From Carnegiea gigantea (taxonomy: Eukaryota > Streptophyta > Magnoliopsida > Caryophyllales > Cactaceae): DNA of 64,000 bases. Below are positions 47,197 through 60,508 of this stretch, in pieces (the first letter of the stretch is position 1; every line of letters begins with the position of its first letter). The position numbers and the translations under genes are program-made. The stretch covers positions 558,001 to 622,000 of the forward strand of contig JAKOGI010000002.1 in assembly GCA_029747015.1 (NCBI GenBank), in the 5' to 3' direction. Below the pieces are notes generated by a model. It saw only the letters and a program-made list of their open reading frames with translations. It ran no database searches and was not told the DNA's origin.

Positions 47197-47543
47197 AGGA
47201 TGTTTGGTAAAGAGCTGTTTATAATAGTTATTTGACTCCAAAAAACTCTTTTTGAAAAAGCTATTCCCATTAGCCTTTTGAGAAGAGCTTTTTGTAGAAA
47301 TGACATAATTATTCATAAGTTTGAAAAAATTACACACATCTTATTAAAAACTAATTCATAAATAAGGGCATAAATAAAATTGTACCAACATAGTTTTTAG
47401 AAACAGCTAATTTTTATCAAATACTTTTTCTAAAAACAGCTAATTCAAACAGCTAATATAAACAACTAATTTAAACAACTAATATAAATAGCTAACAGCT
47501 GTTACAAACAACTAATAGCTAACAGCTGTTTACCAAACAGGCC
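47197..47543. mobile_element. AGCT-rich MITE (GTTTGGTAAA group), copy 2
   Basis: The left end GATGTTTGGTAAAGAGCTG and right end CAGCTGTTTACCAAACAGGC are inverted. The right half contains repeated AACAGCTAATNNAAACAACTAAT words. It ends about 230 bp before the ATG of the RING gene, so it lies in that promoter. Confidence 0.65.
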
Positions 47544-47773
47544 ACATCAACCTCAATATTTCTCTTTTTCTCAAAAAACCCCCTGAGACGCGATCTACGT
47601 GGCAGTTGTTTATTGGCTCAACCGAAGCTATAAAAATTCCGTGTCTTGAATCCCTTTTCTCGTTTACAAGTTCGATGCCTGTCAAATGCTACATCCAAGC
47701 TTCAGCAGGAGCGATCACAGGAAGTGCGGTAATCGGCGAGTCGGCCGAAAACGGCTAATCATCAGCGCCGGGG
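47544..47773 (+). promoter_or_regulatory. Proximal promoter and 5' UTR of the RING gene
   Basis: Only about 230 bp separate the MITE from the ATG. CTATAAAAATTCC at about 47630 is a candidate TATA element on the correct strand. A GC-richer leader follows. Confidence 0.45.
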
Positions 47774-50700
47774 ATGGATTCCGTCGACTCTGGCGGTTCT
47801 TCCTCTGTTGTCTCCGGCAGCAGCATGCTGACTCAAGCGCTGCCCTTCTCATCCGGAAACCCTAGAATCGAAGAAACTCGGGGTGTCATGCATTTGTACT
47901 CCAATCAACTCGCTTCTTTCCCTTATCAGCTCCCGGTAAACCCTAAATTCTCTCTATTCATTTTTCTTTCCTGTGGTTATAGTCTTATAGATAATTGTGG
48001 AAAGTTGAAATGTTAAGGTTATTGGCCTGAATAAGCTGCACTAAATAGTAAAATTTTCATTTTCTGAGGTTAGATATGTGACAAAGTGAAAGAGCCTAGA
48101 TTTGAACTGATTGGGGTTGAGTTTTTAGATTGAAAGGAATTTTTTTTTTTTGGGGATCTGGCTTTTGATCTGGCGAATTTTCTATCCAATCTAACTGGCT
48201 GGGGGAGGGCCATTTTCATGAAAGCCTAATATTTCTTGGGTTTGCTTTTGAAGAAGTTTGTGTAAGGAGTCACATAGCATTTTTAAGTAATTGCTTTGAT
48301 TGAAGAATAGAATGGAAATTTCATTGTAGAATGTCGCTGCTCAAAGGAAATTCTCAGTGAAACTGGAATGTAGGATTTGTGGAATTTTATTCTTTGTTGT
48401 GGTTGTTCGAAAATGCGTATGCTGTTGGTGTATTCACGTTGCTGTTTCCCCTCTAAGTTGTAATTCAATTGCTCATAATAGTGTTATCACTGTGGGGACT
48501 ATAATGCGCCAGTAGCATTCTCCTTCATGGAAACGCTAGAGTTACAAACTTCTAATAGATGTAAATTGTCCATAATTCCTTGGAGAAATGCTTTAAAATT
48601 GGATATCTTGGATGAACCACGTACAGTTTGGACTTTGGAATTTAAGCATGAAATATACGTCTTCCTCTGGTGCTTATATTCAATACGAATCATCAGACAT
48701 TTATGGATTAGTTTACATCCTTGGGACCAAGGAGTTTCCATGGTTGATCTTCCATATCATTGGGTAGTTTGTTAGTGCGTACGTGTTCATAGCTTATTTA
48801 TTTCTACTCTTGAACTTGCTCTCCGTTAGGAACTTAATAAAGACTGAAATGCTGTGATTTCTTGTAATAAACTGCACTTAATGCGCTTAATGTATACTTT
48901 GGGGGAATTGTTCCTAACTTCTGTTGGCATTGCTCAGGTTGGAAGAAAGTCTCTTGTATGCGTTCTTGGGGTGCCAAATCATATGACTTATGCAGATTTC
49001 TGCCGGTTTTGTGGTTCTTTTATTCAACATATGCTAGAAATGCGAATTGTGAGGTTATAATTTGCTGTCTAGCTGGAAAATTTTCCCTGTTATACACTTG
49101 TTGAATGCTATGCTGACTACTGTATTGTGCAGGAATGATGAAATGGAGGATCGATATATTGTGCTGATTAGATTTGATGAGCAGGAGTCAACAGATGGAT
49201 TCTACAAGCATTTCAATGGTCAACGATTTTCATCTCTTGAGGTTGTTTTCTCTGGATATGTTGCTTAAGTTGATAATCCTGTTTAGATAAGATTTCTTTT
49301 CTGTTTCTTTTTTCCTCTTTGGCTGGTGAATTATTGATTGTATGTTTATATAGCCAGAGACTTGTGACGTGTTTTTCATTATCGATGTCCAATACACGGG
49401 CTCTATTGAACATGCACAAACTTCTCTTGTGAACTCGACTGAGCAACCAACATGTCCAGTTTGCTTAGGTATGTTACCTATAACTTACGAGCACTTACCC
49501 TATGCATTTTATTTCATCTCTGCTGTAATCAGATCTGTCATGATTAATGTATTGAAATTCTGCTTAGGTTCTGGAAAATTGGCCACTGTATATTAATATC
49601 AGTTAGTTTGATGAGGAGATAACTAAGAATAACCCCCCCTCCCAAAAAAAATATAGGAAAAGAACAAAAGGGTATTGAAGTTTGTTTCAAAATGACTACA
49701 GAAGGTGATGTACTAAAGTACATTACCCTTTCAGAAGCTCCTCACAGCTGGCTTGGTGTTGTAATTTGCTGACCTGTGTCTGAGCTAATCAGGGGTGCTG
49801 TGATATGTTACAAGTTAAAATGCGATGCCTGTATATGTTATTTTGCATTTATACAGTGAGATTCTGTGGGCTTACTATATTTCATTTATACTGCAGAGAG
49901 ACTAGATCAAGAGACTGGTGGAATTCTCACGACCATTTGCAATCACTCTTTCCATTGCTCCTGTATTTCAAAATGGACAGATTCGTCATGTCCCGTAAGC
50001 TTTCTCCGGTGGTCTTTGCTTCCGTATTCGCATTTTTCAGATTCTACGTGCTCTCATTCCTTACTTTTCATGTTGTACGCTATACAGTCTTTGTATGCTG
50101 TCCAAAAAATGCTAATTATTGGCTTATTTGAACATAGTATCATGAGTACTTAGATGGTAATATAGTATGATTAGTGCTTTTAATATATCCCAATTAACAT
50201 AGTGTGAAGAGATGGAGAATATGATGTTTTTGCTGTTAAGCATACGACTCATGGTCAGTCTTTTGGTAGTCTCTTAGCTGGCTTATCTCTGCTCTGCGGC
50301 TCTGCCTTTTCCCAACAATGGCTCATAGGGTTCTCTCTATATTGCTTTCCATTGTATGGTTGTCAGATTATTATCTTCTTTAATGCTGTTACGATGTTAC
50401 ATGTTGCTGAGCTTTCCCTTTTCATAATTCCTTATGCTTCTGGCTTTCCTTTCCAGGTTTGTCGTTATTGCCAGCAACAGCCAGAGAAATCAATATGTTT
50501 TGTCTGCCAAACATCAGAGAATTTGTGGATGTGTGTAATCTGTGGTTTTGTGGGATGTGGAAGGTACTGGACCTTCACTCTAAAAATATATTGCAACCAT
50601 AGTTTGACCACAAAGTTTCATGTATCTTCTGACGTGAACTCTTTTCTATCTATCAAATTGCCAAGGACAATTTATCATCATCTAATACAAATTCTTAAGC

Positions 50701-52957
50701 TGTTGAGGATTTTTTGTGCTGTCAAAAAACTAACTAGGAACTATACATTTACATACTGGGGCCAGCATGCTGATTGCTACATTTTGTTGACTAGTGAGTG
50801 TTTGATTCCAGGTATAAACAGGGTCATGCCATAATGCATTGGAAGGAAACACAGCACTGCTATTCATTGGAGTTGGAAACTCAGCGTGTGTGGGATTATG
50901 TTGGTGACAACTATGTCCACCGTTTAATACAGTCAAAAACTGATGGAAAGTTGGTTGAGCTAAATGTTCATTGTTCACACGCGGTAAATGGTTGTGGGAG
51001 TTGTGAGTGTAGCGGGGATCTTGGAATTAATGAGGCTATGTTAAGTAGTAAAGTTGAAGCGGTATGATTCTTTAGTTGTTAAATATCTGTCAATTTAATT
51101 ATTTACTTTCATTTTAGATAGTAATTTTTCTCCACAACTTGACAGATTGTGAATGAGTACAATGAACTTCTTTCTACACAACTTGAGAGCCAAAAATTGG
51201 TGAGTTTCATTTCTCCTAACATGTTTCATAGCTCTGGTGGCATGGCTATATGTGAGCAACAATTTGACTTTGTTTGTTAACCTTTTTTTATTTTTCAAAA
51301 CTGGTGTATTCTAGTATTTCGAATCGTTGTTGCAAGAGGCGAAAGAGGATACTGAAAAGGAGATAGCTGAAGCTGTGGACAAAGCTGTGACCCTTAAATT
51401 GCAGAAGTTGCAAGCAAAATTAGATAAATGTACGAAAGAAAAGAAATTTCTCGATGATGTATGTCTCTGAATCTGATCACTTCTCCAAATGGCTTGTTGG
51501 GTATTCCATTCGTTAATTAGATCTATTTGTTCTCTTGCACTAAAGCTATCTGCTGTTGTCAATGTGTTTTTTTTTTTTGTTTTTTTTGGGGGGGGGAGGG
51601 TCTGGTCACCAGCCTAATGGCTGTATTTGTATGAAGTTAACTAAGATTTTTTAATGCTCAACAATTATTCTTTAGATCAATGAAAATCTTTTGAAGAACC
51701 AGGAGATTTGGAAAGCAAAGATACAGGAACTTGAGGAAAGGTATGGCCACCTGCTGATTCCGTCTCCTCCCCAAAAGTTTTGTACACAGGTAGCTGAATG
51801 TGGAAGCCTAGTGCAGTGGTTGACCTGCCTTAATTTCGCTTGAGATCTGTTCAATTTGCTGCATAATGTCTTGATGTCTATGGAAAAGAACCCTCGGGAA
51901 TCTGGGTTAGGTAATCGCTTTGAAGGTGTAATGCAAATGCTGTTGCTCGTAGGTTGGCTAGGTTTGTCTTGGATGTAGACAGTAGGCAGTTTGGCTTGGT
52001 GATTTCCGTGACTTTATTCATGCTGATGTGTTGAAGGATATGGAGTAATGAAGTAGTAGTTTCTTCTCTGCTCCTCCCCTCCCCTCCCTCCCCCCCCCCC
52101 CCCAAAAAGAAAAGAGAATTGAAGGCTACCTGGTCCAGTCATGGCTGGGCCATAGCGATGATTGTACTCTGCTCTAGGAACTTCACATTGAAAACTTAAA
52201 AGTATGTAACTGGTATGTATGAAGTAATAGTATGAGTGCATGCTTGCTGTGAAAGTACTTATTTGATGCTTTTACCTTCTTGTAAAGTGTCATTCTTCCT
52301 GGAGAGTGTTCAATAAAATATGCTTGTTCCTCATGCATTAGAGGCTGCTTGAATAATGTTAGTACTACCCGAAGCATGTTATGAATATTGGTGACTTGAT
52401 TGCTAAGGTATCGAAGTCGTTTTGTTCATCAAGGGTTGGATTTTTGCGATTGTCGAAGTTCTTTTAGGACTACAAGGTCTCCAAGTTTCTATCAGACTTC
52501 AATGCAGTTTGTCTGATTTGCCGCTTCCGTTCTTGAAGTATTGGTTTCTTGGTCTGTGAGTTCAGAATTATGACTGTATATGAGCATGAAGCATTTACAT
52601 TTGCTCTATTCTAAATCAATATTTCTGCAGGGAGCGGAGGGCCCTAAGACTGAAGGATGATAAGATACGGGAACTTGAAGAGCAGGTCTGCAAACCTGCA
52701 GAAGTTCTTGCATTCCAGTTTTCCATGCTAACGCATGCTTGTTCCTATTTATCGAGCCACTAACAAAATTTCCTCTTCCAATCTTCTGAAATTTGCAGCT
52801 CAAAGACTTAATGTTGCACCTTGAAGCAGGGCAGGCAATGGAGCAGCTATCCATATCCGATGAAATAAAGGATGGCACTGTCCTGAAGATATGTGGAGAA
52901 TCCTCCATTAGCAATGGCACAAGATTGTCGAAGTCGAATAATCGGAAGAAGGGGTGA
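47774..52957 (+). CDS. BRAP2-type RING and UBP zinc-finger E3 ligase, BRIZ-like (12 exons)
   Basis: Exons: 47774-47935, 48938-49053, 49133-49241, 49354-49468, 49897-49994, 50457-50563, 50812-51061, 51146-51199, 51315-51458, 51676-51740, 52631-52685 and 52799-52957. All junctions are GT-AG, phases fit, and the product is 477 residues, close to Arabidopsis BRIZ1/BRIZ2. Domains in order: an RRM-like BRAP2 region ([36 protein letters not shown]); a RING-H2 finger from CPVCLERLD through [10 protein letters not shown] to SCPVC; a UBP zinc finger ([20 protein letters not shown], then [17 protein letters not shown]) that binds the ubiquitin tail; and a long Lys/Glu coiled coil from about residue 315 ([20 protein letters not shown] onward). 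In Arabidopsis, BRIZ1 and BRIZ2 form a heteromeric ubiquitin ligase needed for seed germination; whether this is BRIZ1 or BRIZ2 is not decided. Intron 1 is about 1 kb. Confidence 0.93.
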
Positions 52958-55050
52958 AGGAAACGGTGCATCCATGGCAATTCAAGACGGGCCACATCGT
53001 TCATGTAGAGCTTTCTGTTCTGCTCCGGTGATCAAACCCCAATGGACAAAATTCGGGCAGCTTAGGATTGGATGGTGCAGCTTTGCAAATCTGAACCCAG
53101 TGATTCATAATAGAGATGTGAATAGTGGTTTTGTAGATATTTGTTGCATAAATATTATCAGTGGTTGATAAGCATGTTAATAGAGTTTGATTAGCAGTGG
53201 TGAGTGATGAAAGAGCAGGATGTCGCTTCTGCCCTCTTCCATTACACAAACTGTGTGTTGTGCACTGGTAGTGGTTGATTAAACATGCAGAGGGTTGATG
53301 GATATGGCTCAGCCCACCAAGTCGAATGAGCGCACCCACTTCTGAAAGTTCATAAATCAAATCAGCCAACATTTTAACTGACATATCTCCTGAGCATAAC
53401 GGTTTTTTTCTAAGTAGAACTTACAACACCATCATCCCTCAGTGTAAATCCAGCTTGATCCCAGCTTTAATAGGGCGTTGCAAGTTTGGCGATATGTATT
53501 TCATACGCTTAGAAGCACACAATCACAAGAGTCACATCAATAAATATATATTAAAAATTAATATATGATAAAAGCACGCATGAAAAATGTATATACGTTG
53601 GCAATGAGAGCATTTGCTCATGAGAGCACATAAGAAATTGCTGAGGTTTAGATATAAACCGTCTTATTTTTTTGGTGTAAATTTTGACTTTTGAGGCCCC
53701 ACACAAAAAAATGACCTTCTAAATGAAACATAGAGGCGGAATTTCCTTCCTTCCACGAAGTTTCTACTTCTACTAAAGGGGAAAGTCTAGCACTTGCAGT
53801 TTCTTAAAGAAGCAAGAGCACGCAGCACATCCTTGCATGGTAGCCTAATGCCTTAATTCTGAAAATTTATGCTACTGTTTTTGTGAATGCCAGGCTTGCA
53901 GTGGAGCAAATGGGCGATCAACTTACAATTGATAGTAAGGTGGTGGTTTTATCTTAATATATAATCTCCCAATTTCAGTAAAGCTATGAGTATGGCTCTT
54001 GGGTAAGGGTAAGATAAATTTTTAAAGTGACTTTTAATTTTCGTTTAGAAAGTTAACACTCAAATAGTCAATTATTAGCTGTTTAGTATTCGTTTTTTGA
54101 ATTAATTTTTTTTCAATCTCGCAACTGTTTCATCTGTATTTATATTATGCAAATTCGCTTAATTTCATCTCAATTCCAATTTACTAATTTGTTGAAGTAA
54201 AAATAAGTTTCTCCTACTTTCATCAAACAAATTCTATTCTCCAACTATCTAAATGTAATTGAGAACACAAAAACCATTGCATCGCTCACTAGCTCCTCCA
54301 TTATTGCTTTTTCCTATACGCCTATTGGAACAAACATGTCAACTTCTCCATTAATACTGCTCCATTATTTCTTTGCTAAAACCAAATAAAGACAATTTCC
54401 ACCACAATTTCCAAGAACTTACCCTTTTCCTTGTTTCGTTTTAACAAGAGTGATTTAATATCACCAAATTTTTAATAATTACAACTTATTATGAGTTGTA
54501 AAACTTTAATATTCGTCAGCTACGCTAACAAATAAAAATTGACACCATAACCGGATCAACTTCATTCGTGAAAGCATATTATATGTGTAATTTTGTAAAT
54601 GTGAAAAATTATGTATAAAAGAATAATTTTACACAATTTGTAAGTTTTGACATCCCTCCACTATTCAATCATACAATTTTTTCCGATTTAACACGTAATA
54701 TTATACATTTTACAAGAAAATAAGACACTTTTTAAGTGTTTTGCAATAAGACATTTATCATTTTGCTTTTAACAAATATTGATTACTAATTTACTACAAT
54801 ACGATGAACACCTTTTCCTTGAGATCGTCTTGGCGTCTCAGCTTGTATGACACCGTCTCACGCACTAATATGTCTTGGCGTCTCATCTTGTATGACACTG
54901 TCTCACGCACTAATATGTGTAAATTAAAATCCCCACCCCATCTTCTTAAACCCCGTAACTTCCACAACGAAAGCCCTGAAAACTAACCACTCTTTTCTCT
55001 CTACTTCCCTGCATCAATTCAAGCCCCCAGAAAGACACAATTCCATAACC
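52958..55050. other. 3' flank of RING gene and promoter of flotillin gene 1
   Basis: 52958-53200 is probable 3' UTR. The remainder to 54800 is AT-rich without coding signal. 54930-55050 is the likely leader of the first flotillin gene. Confidence 0.4.
54827..54916. repeat. 45-bp tandem duplication upstream of flotillin gene 1
   Basis: The unit GTCTTGGCGTCTCAGCTTGT... (54827-54871) is repeated at 54872-54916 with about three changes. It ends about 135 bp before the ATG, so it could lie in the promoter or leader. Confidence 0.85.
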
Positions 55051-57993
55051 ATGGTGAGTTACAAGGTGGCCAGACCCTCAGAATACCTAGCCATAACTGG
55101 TTGGAGAATAGATGACATCAAGCTTGCAAAGAAGGCTTTCATTCTTCCTGGGCAAAAGTGTGCCCGTGTTGATGTTTCACCCGTAAACTACACCTTTCAA
55201 GTCCAAGCCATGAGCGCCGAGAAGTTACCCTTTGTCCTTCCTGCAGTGTTCACCATTGGTCCTCGTGTCGATGATCTCGAGAGCTTGGTTAAGTATGCCA
55301 AGCTTCTCTCTCCCCATGACAAGAACTCCAACCATGTCGTTGAGCTTGTCGAGGGGGTCATCGAGGGTGAGACTCGTGTTCTTGCTGCATCCATGACTAT
55401 GGAGGAGATATTCAAGGGGACTAAGGAGTTTAAGAGGGAGGTCTTTGAGAAGGTTCAGCTGGAGTTGAACCAGTTTGGGTTGCTGATTTACAATGCCAAT
55501 GTTAAGCAGTTGGTTGATGTTCAAGGGCATGAGTATTTTTCGTACTTGGGTCAGAAAACCCAGATGGAGGCTGCTAATCAAGCTAAGGTGAAAGATTCCC
55601 ATGAACCCTTGCTGTGAAAGATTCAATCTTTTTTCTACTTTTGGGTTGAAAGATTGATCCTTTTCCTTTAATTTCGGTTGAATTTATTAATGTAGTATGT
55701 GTATATGTGTGGTGGGCATAATGTACATGGAAATTTGTGATTTTGTAGTTTGATTTGGTTCTTTGTGTTGGCTTATAATTCCCCTTTATCATGTTTCTAG
55801 GTGGGCATAACATGAATGATGGCAGAGAAAGAAGGGTAGGTTTGTGAATTTGCTGTGTGAATGAGGGGAAAAGAATAATGCCCTGCATTCTTGCATGATG
55901 ATCTTGAGTAGGTTACTGTTCCATTGGATTTGATTTGGTGTCCATCCCAAATGCAGGGTCTACATTTCTGGATTTTTGAGAATGGCTTTGTCTTAACTTG
56001 CAAACAAAATATTAACAGGTCAAAAAGTTGGGAATTCTTTCGGGAACAAAAATGATAATGTACGATCTTTCTCCTTACTGTTGATGTGTGCATACCCTGA
56101 AAATTGAACAATTCTTCCTGTTTAAACTCCACAACATACCATCATGTTCTAATTTGACAAACAGTATCGAAAATCAGTTGGTGGGCAGAGAAATTTCACT
56201 CACTGACTATATATACATCATGATGGTTTCACTACAAAAATATGTTCAATTGTTGATGGTTCTTCCTTGCCCTGATCTCGTGATACACCTCCCCAATTCA
56301 TTTACAAGTTCTGATAATTGGCCACCACGTTGATAAGATGGACTGTATTTTCTTTTGTACTTTTCATTCTGTCTTCCCTTCTCAGGTTTTCGGCGCAAAT
56401 AGTCTTTTGTTCTGAACTGTATATCTAATCCAAACCAACTGCTAAATGCAACCAACATTTCTTTTTGCCATCATGTAGGGAAGTTTCAATTATAGTGCTC
56501 AACCTCAGTTGCTTATCTCTGAGATTATTTTGGGTGTACGTAGGTGGATGTTGCAGAGGCCAAGATGAAGGGCGCAATAGGAGCAAAGGAAAGGGAAGGC
56601 CAAACTGCCCAAAATGCTGCAAAGATTGATGCTGAGACCAGGGTTGTAACGATTCAAAGACAAGGAGAGGGTCAGAAGGAGGAAATCAAGGTGAAGACTG
56701 CGGTCAAGATTTTCGAGAATGAAAAGGAAGCAGAGGTTGCCAAGGCCAATACTGAGTTGGCTGCCAAGAAGGCTGGCTGGTTCCGATCTGCTGAGCTGGC
56801 AAAAGTTGAGGCTGAGCAAGCTGTGGCAATTAGGAAGGCTGAGCTGCAGACTGAGGTGGAGAAGAAGAATGCTTTGACTAAGATTGAGCAGCTTAGGGCT
56901 GAGAAGCTGAGCCAAGCAACAGTTAACTATGACATCAAGGTATGTTAATTAGCCCATGGTGTATTATGGTAGTACTTTGTCTTTATATCTTGGATGGATA
57001 TGCATCTACAATCTTCTGATAATCAGCTGTATCTGGCATCTGATCCAATGATAGTTGAGTCAATGAGATGGAAAACAAGTGAATCATGCAAAATCTCATT
57101 AGGGGATCCTTCCATTGTATGTCACTGTGACTTTGATATGTCTACCGTTAGCTTGTTGGTTAAGGTGGAGTTTGATTGTGCCTACTGTTCATTTGTTGAA
57201 CGAATTTGCCGAGAAAAATAAAGTTTTCCAGATGGTTTGTTTCATACAGGTTGGATCAAAGCTACGTGAAGGTCCTAGTTTTGTGTTAGACTTGGAACAA
57301 ATAATAGTTGAGTCTGAGTGAGTTTTGCACTTTGCTAGGTCTACCATTTCAATACATTATTTCAATGCAATGCATTCAGAAAAAAACCCTTTTACAGAAG
57401 CTTTTTCTTAGTGGCCATATTCTTTGTACTACTGCTTTTGATGTCAAGATTATTGTGACTAACTTGGTAATGACTACATATAACAGGTACAAGAGGCTAA
57501 CTGGGAGCTATACAACAAAAAGACGGGAGCAGATGCAACACTTTACAACAACAAAAATGAGGCGGAAGCCAAGAAGGCTCTTGCTGATGCCAACTTCTAC
57601 TCGCGAAAGCAAGCGGCTGATGCAGAGCTCTATGGCAAGCAGAAAGAGGCCGAGGGCATTGCAGTCATGGCTCAAGCTCAAGGGCTGTACCTAAGCACTC
57701 TTCTTAAGGCTTTAAATGGCAATTACTCAGCTCTGAGAGACTACATGATGATTAACAATGGAATCTTCCAAGAAATGGCCAAGATCAATGCTGAAGCTAT
57801 CAAAGGGTTGCAGCCCAAGCTCAGCATATGGTCAGGAATGAATGGAGCCAATGGCAGTAACAATGGTGGGGGTCTTCTGAAGGACGTGGCAGAAGTCTAC
57901 AGCATGATCCCACCAATTGTCAAGACTGTCAATGAGCAAACTGGGATGCTGCCTCCAGCTTGGCTCGGAACCTTGGCTGATGAATCTCAGTAG
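55051..57993 (+). CDS. Flotillin-like protein 1 (3 exons)
   Basis: Membrane-microdomain scaffold of the SPFH/band 7 family; plant flotillin-like proteins sit at the plasma membrane and act in clathrin-independent endocytosis and, in legumes, in infection by rhizobia. Exons 55051-55587, 56544-56939 and 57487-57993 give 479 residues; both introns are phase 0 and GT-AG. The N-terminus [18 protein letters not shown] and block [20 protein letters not shown] are typical. The SPFH domain covers about residues 1-190. An Ala/Glu/Lys-rich coiled coil (KAEVEKKN-type repeats, [19 protein letters not shown]) runs about 190-375. The C-terminus has [20 protein letters not shown] and ends [13 protein letters not shown]. 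No signal peptide is seen; attachment would be by the N-terminal region. Tandem partner at 60877-63359, same strand and layout. Confidence 0.95.
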
Positions 57994-58000
57994 TCGTTAG

Positions 58001-58203
58001 TGATGCTCCTAGCTCTTGAAATTGATAGTAAAGCACAGTGATCCTAAGAATAGCATGATAAGTGATTATGGTAGATGTTGTAAGTAATCGAACAATTTCG
58101 TAATGCTCCTAGCTCTTTAAATTGATAGTACAGCATAGCGATCCTAAGAATAGCATGATAATTAAGTGATCACGGTATATGCTGTAAGTAATCAACAATT
58201 TCG
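58001..58203 (+). repeat. ~100-bp tandem duplication in the 3' UTR of flotillin gene 1
   Basis: Unit 58001-58100 (TGATGCTCCTAGCTCTTGAA...) recurs at 58101-58203 with small substitutions and a few inserted bases. The corresponding region of flotillin gene 2 (about 63364-63470) has one copy only, so the duplication came after the gene duplication. Confidence 0.9.
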
Positions 58204-60159
58204 TATGTATGTCAGTAGGTGTGAGATGAGGCAGAGACATCTGTTCTACGAAATTCTCTAACACAGAGATCTATGTGAAGCTTTTGAGCTGAAATGCAGT
58301 TTAACAGAAGATGATAACAGATTAAAAGTTGCACTAAAGTTGGTTCTTTGGGGATATGGTGTGAAATTGAGAAGACTTGAGTTATGGCCTGATTGAGATG
58401 AAATGCAGTCGATGCTTAATTTACATGCAGTCTGACTGTTTGAGCTCCCACATAGATAGCAAAAGTTTCTCCTGTTGTTGTAGTTAAGAGGCAGAAGGTG
58501 TGAGGAATTGCTGATCCAAGATGTCCCAATGAGATGGTTATGTCTCTTAAGCTGCCTTGAGGACTCTTCTACTATCCATTTTATGAGTTTATATCTCAGT
58601 GGAAAGGGCAAACAGCACTTGTGCATTACAGCATTAGCTAATTAGCAGCAGTTCTCTAAAAAAAAGAAAAACCAAAACAAGAACAAAAGAACTAGAAATA
58701 ATTTAAGACAAGAACAATAAGCTCCTTGCTTCCCCCCCCCCCCTTCATTCAGGCAGAAATGATTCCTCACTACACAAACCATGATATACTATATATGATC
58801 TTATTGCTCCTCTTGTCCTCTGTCCTTGTCCCTTTCAAATGAGAACCCAAGAACCAAAATAGATTCTCAGAAATTTGAACAAAAGGAGGAAAGATTCTGG
58901 TGGCCTACACCTTGTACGCAATGACAACAAATAAAGGAAATAAAATCAGCTCAAGAGTGCTTAGAAAAACCACCATGACCTCCAATATCAGTCCTGCCAA
59001 ATAGGGTTCGGGAAGGTCAAGATGTGTAATTTCACCCCAAGGAGCTCTAACCCGTGTAGGGCAGCAATAGCTCAAGTTCGGCAACATGGAGGATCAAAAA
59101 TTCCACAAAAAAAAAATCTGAATTATTATCTTAGTCATGAAACGGTTGCATGTTTAAATGTCATATTTATATCGTCGCATCACAACTTACTTTCCCACTC
59201 CTCCCCAAAAAAAAGCTAGCCTCCGGCCTACTTTATGTTTATGGGGTTGCCATTGACTTTTTTTTTTGGGTCAATGGTAAGCTCTACTTTGATTGAAATA
59301 TACGCCAGTAATCAATTTTATTTTAGTTTATCTGTAAATCGAATAAGTACACCTTTTTATTTGCAAGAGTTTCTTTTACCCCTCCCTCTTTAATGTGAAT
59401 ACTAATCTCTCTTCGTATGAGGACTTGCACTTTTCAACTTATATAAGTGTTTATCATTAGTATTCAGTAGTGATTAATACTTGCCATCATTGATCAATGC
59501 TCAGTGGTGATAGCATTGATCAATGCTCATTAGTATTGATAGCACCGGCACTCATCATCACCAGTCAATGACTAGTCATATTTTGCAGTGATAATTTCAA
59601 CACTATTAAACATTGATCAGCATCAATCAGTATTAATCAATATCAATCAGCATTTGATCAGCAATTAATAATATTGATCAATAATAAGTTATATATAATA
59701 AGTTGAAAAGAACATTCCTAAATATGGTCAAAGAAGTTGGACGAATATCAACTTTCAAATCACTACATCACAAATTATATGTTTATTCGTCAACAATGAA
59801 AATGCAGAGTCAAATATTATTTATGACAAGATTGTCATAATTTTGAAGGCGAACGTCAATAATATTTGTATTAGTTATTTAAAAATTAAAATTTCAAGGT
59901 ATGCACTCATTCGTATGTGATTTTTATGAAACCATTACATTTCCGTTCAAACCGTGTCACATCACAAAATCAACAATTCAACTCCATGTAAGTGTTTTAA
60001 TTTTAATATATGCATACATGTTTTATATCTTCACTTTTGTACTTATAATTTGAATAGAAAATGGTCATACTTATTAAAAAAAGACTTATGTCTTTGTTAT
60101 ATTTTATGAATTTCATGTTAAATTAATGGTTTAAATCCATTATATCAGCTTTAGTTATG
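58204..60159. other. Intergenic DNA between the flotillin genes
   Basis: No gene is seen. A C12 run is at about 58733-58743. About 59465-59690 is a cluster of ATTGATCA-type words (listed separately). Confidence 0.45.
59465..59690. repeat. Cluster of TTGATCAA/ATCAATCAG words
   Basis: The palindrome TTGATCAA and its variants (CATTGATCAATGCTCA twice, AATCAATATCAATCAGCA, ATATTGATCAATAA) recur about every 20-30 bases. It looks like a degenerate minisatellite rather than a gene. Confidence 0.6.
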
Positions 60160-60508
60160 ACCCTGTTTGATAAACAGTAGTTAGCTGTTAGCTGTTAATT
60201 ATTTCAATTAACTATTTGAATTAGTTATATGTGTTAATTGTTAGTTATTAACTGTTTAAATTAGCTCTTTATAGAAAAAATGTGTGATAAAATTAAGTGC
60301 TTCTAATAAAGTTATGAGATAAAATACTAATTCTTCAAAAAGCTATTCAAAAAAGTTAATTAAATTAATTTTTTCAAATTAGCTTTTTGGATCTAAGAAG
60401 CTCTTCCAAAAAGATATTCTGCTAAACACATAAATTAACTTTTTGATTAGGTCAAATGGCTAATTTTCACCCAAAAAACTCTTCACGTAACTGTTTACTA
60501 AATTTCCC
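60160..60508. mobile_element. AGCT-rich MITE (GTTTGGTAAA group), copy 3
   Basis: The left end CCCTGTTTGATAAACAGTAG and right end GTAACTGTTTACTAAATTT are imperfect inverts. The left half has repeated TTAGCTGTTAGCTGTTAATT words. It lies about 370 bp upstream of the second flotillin ATG. Confidence 0.6.
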
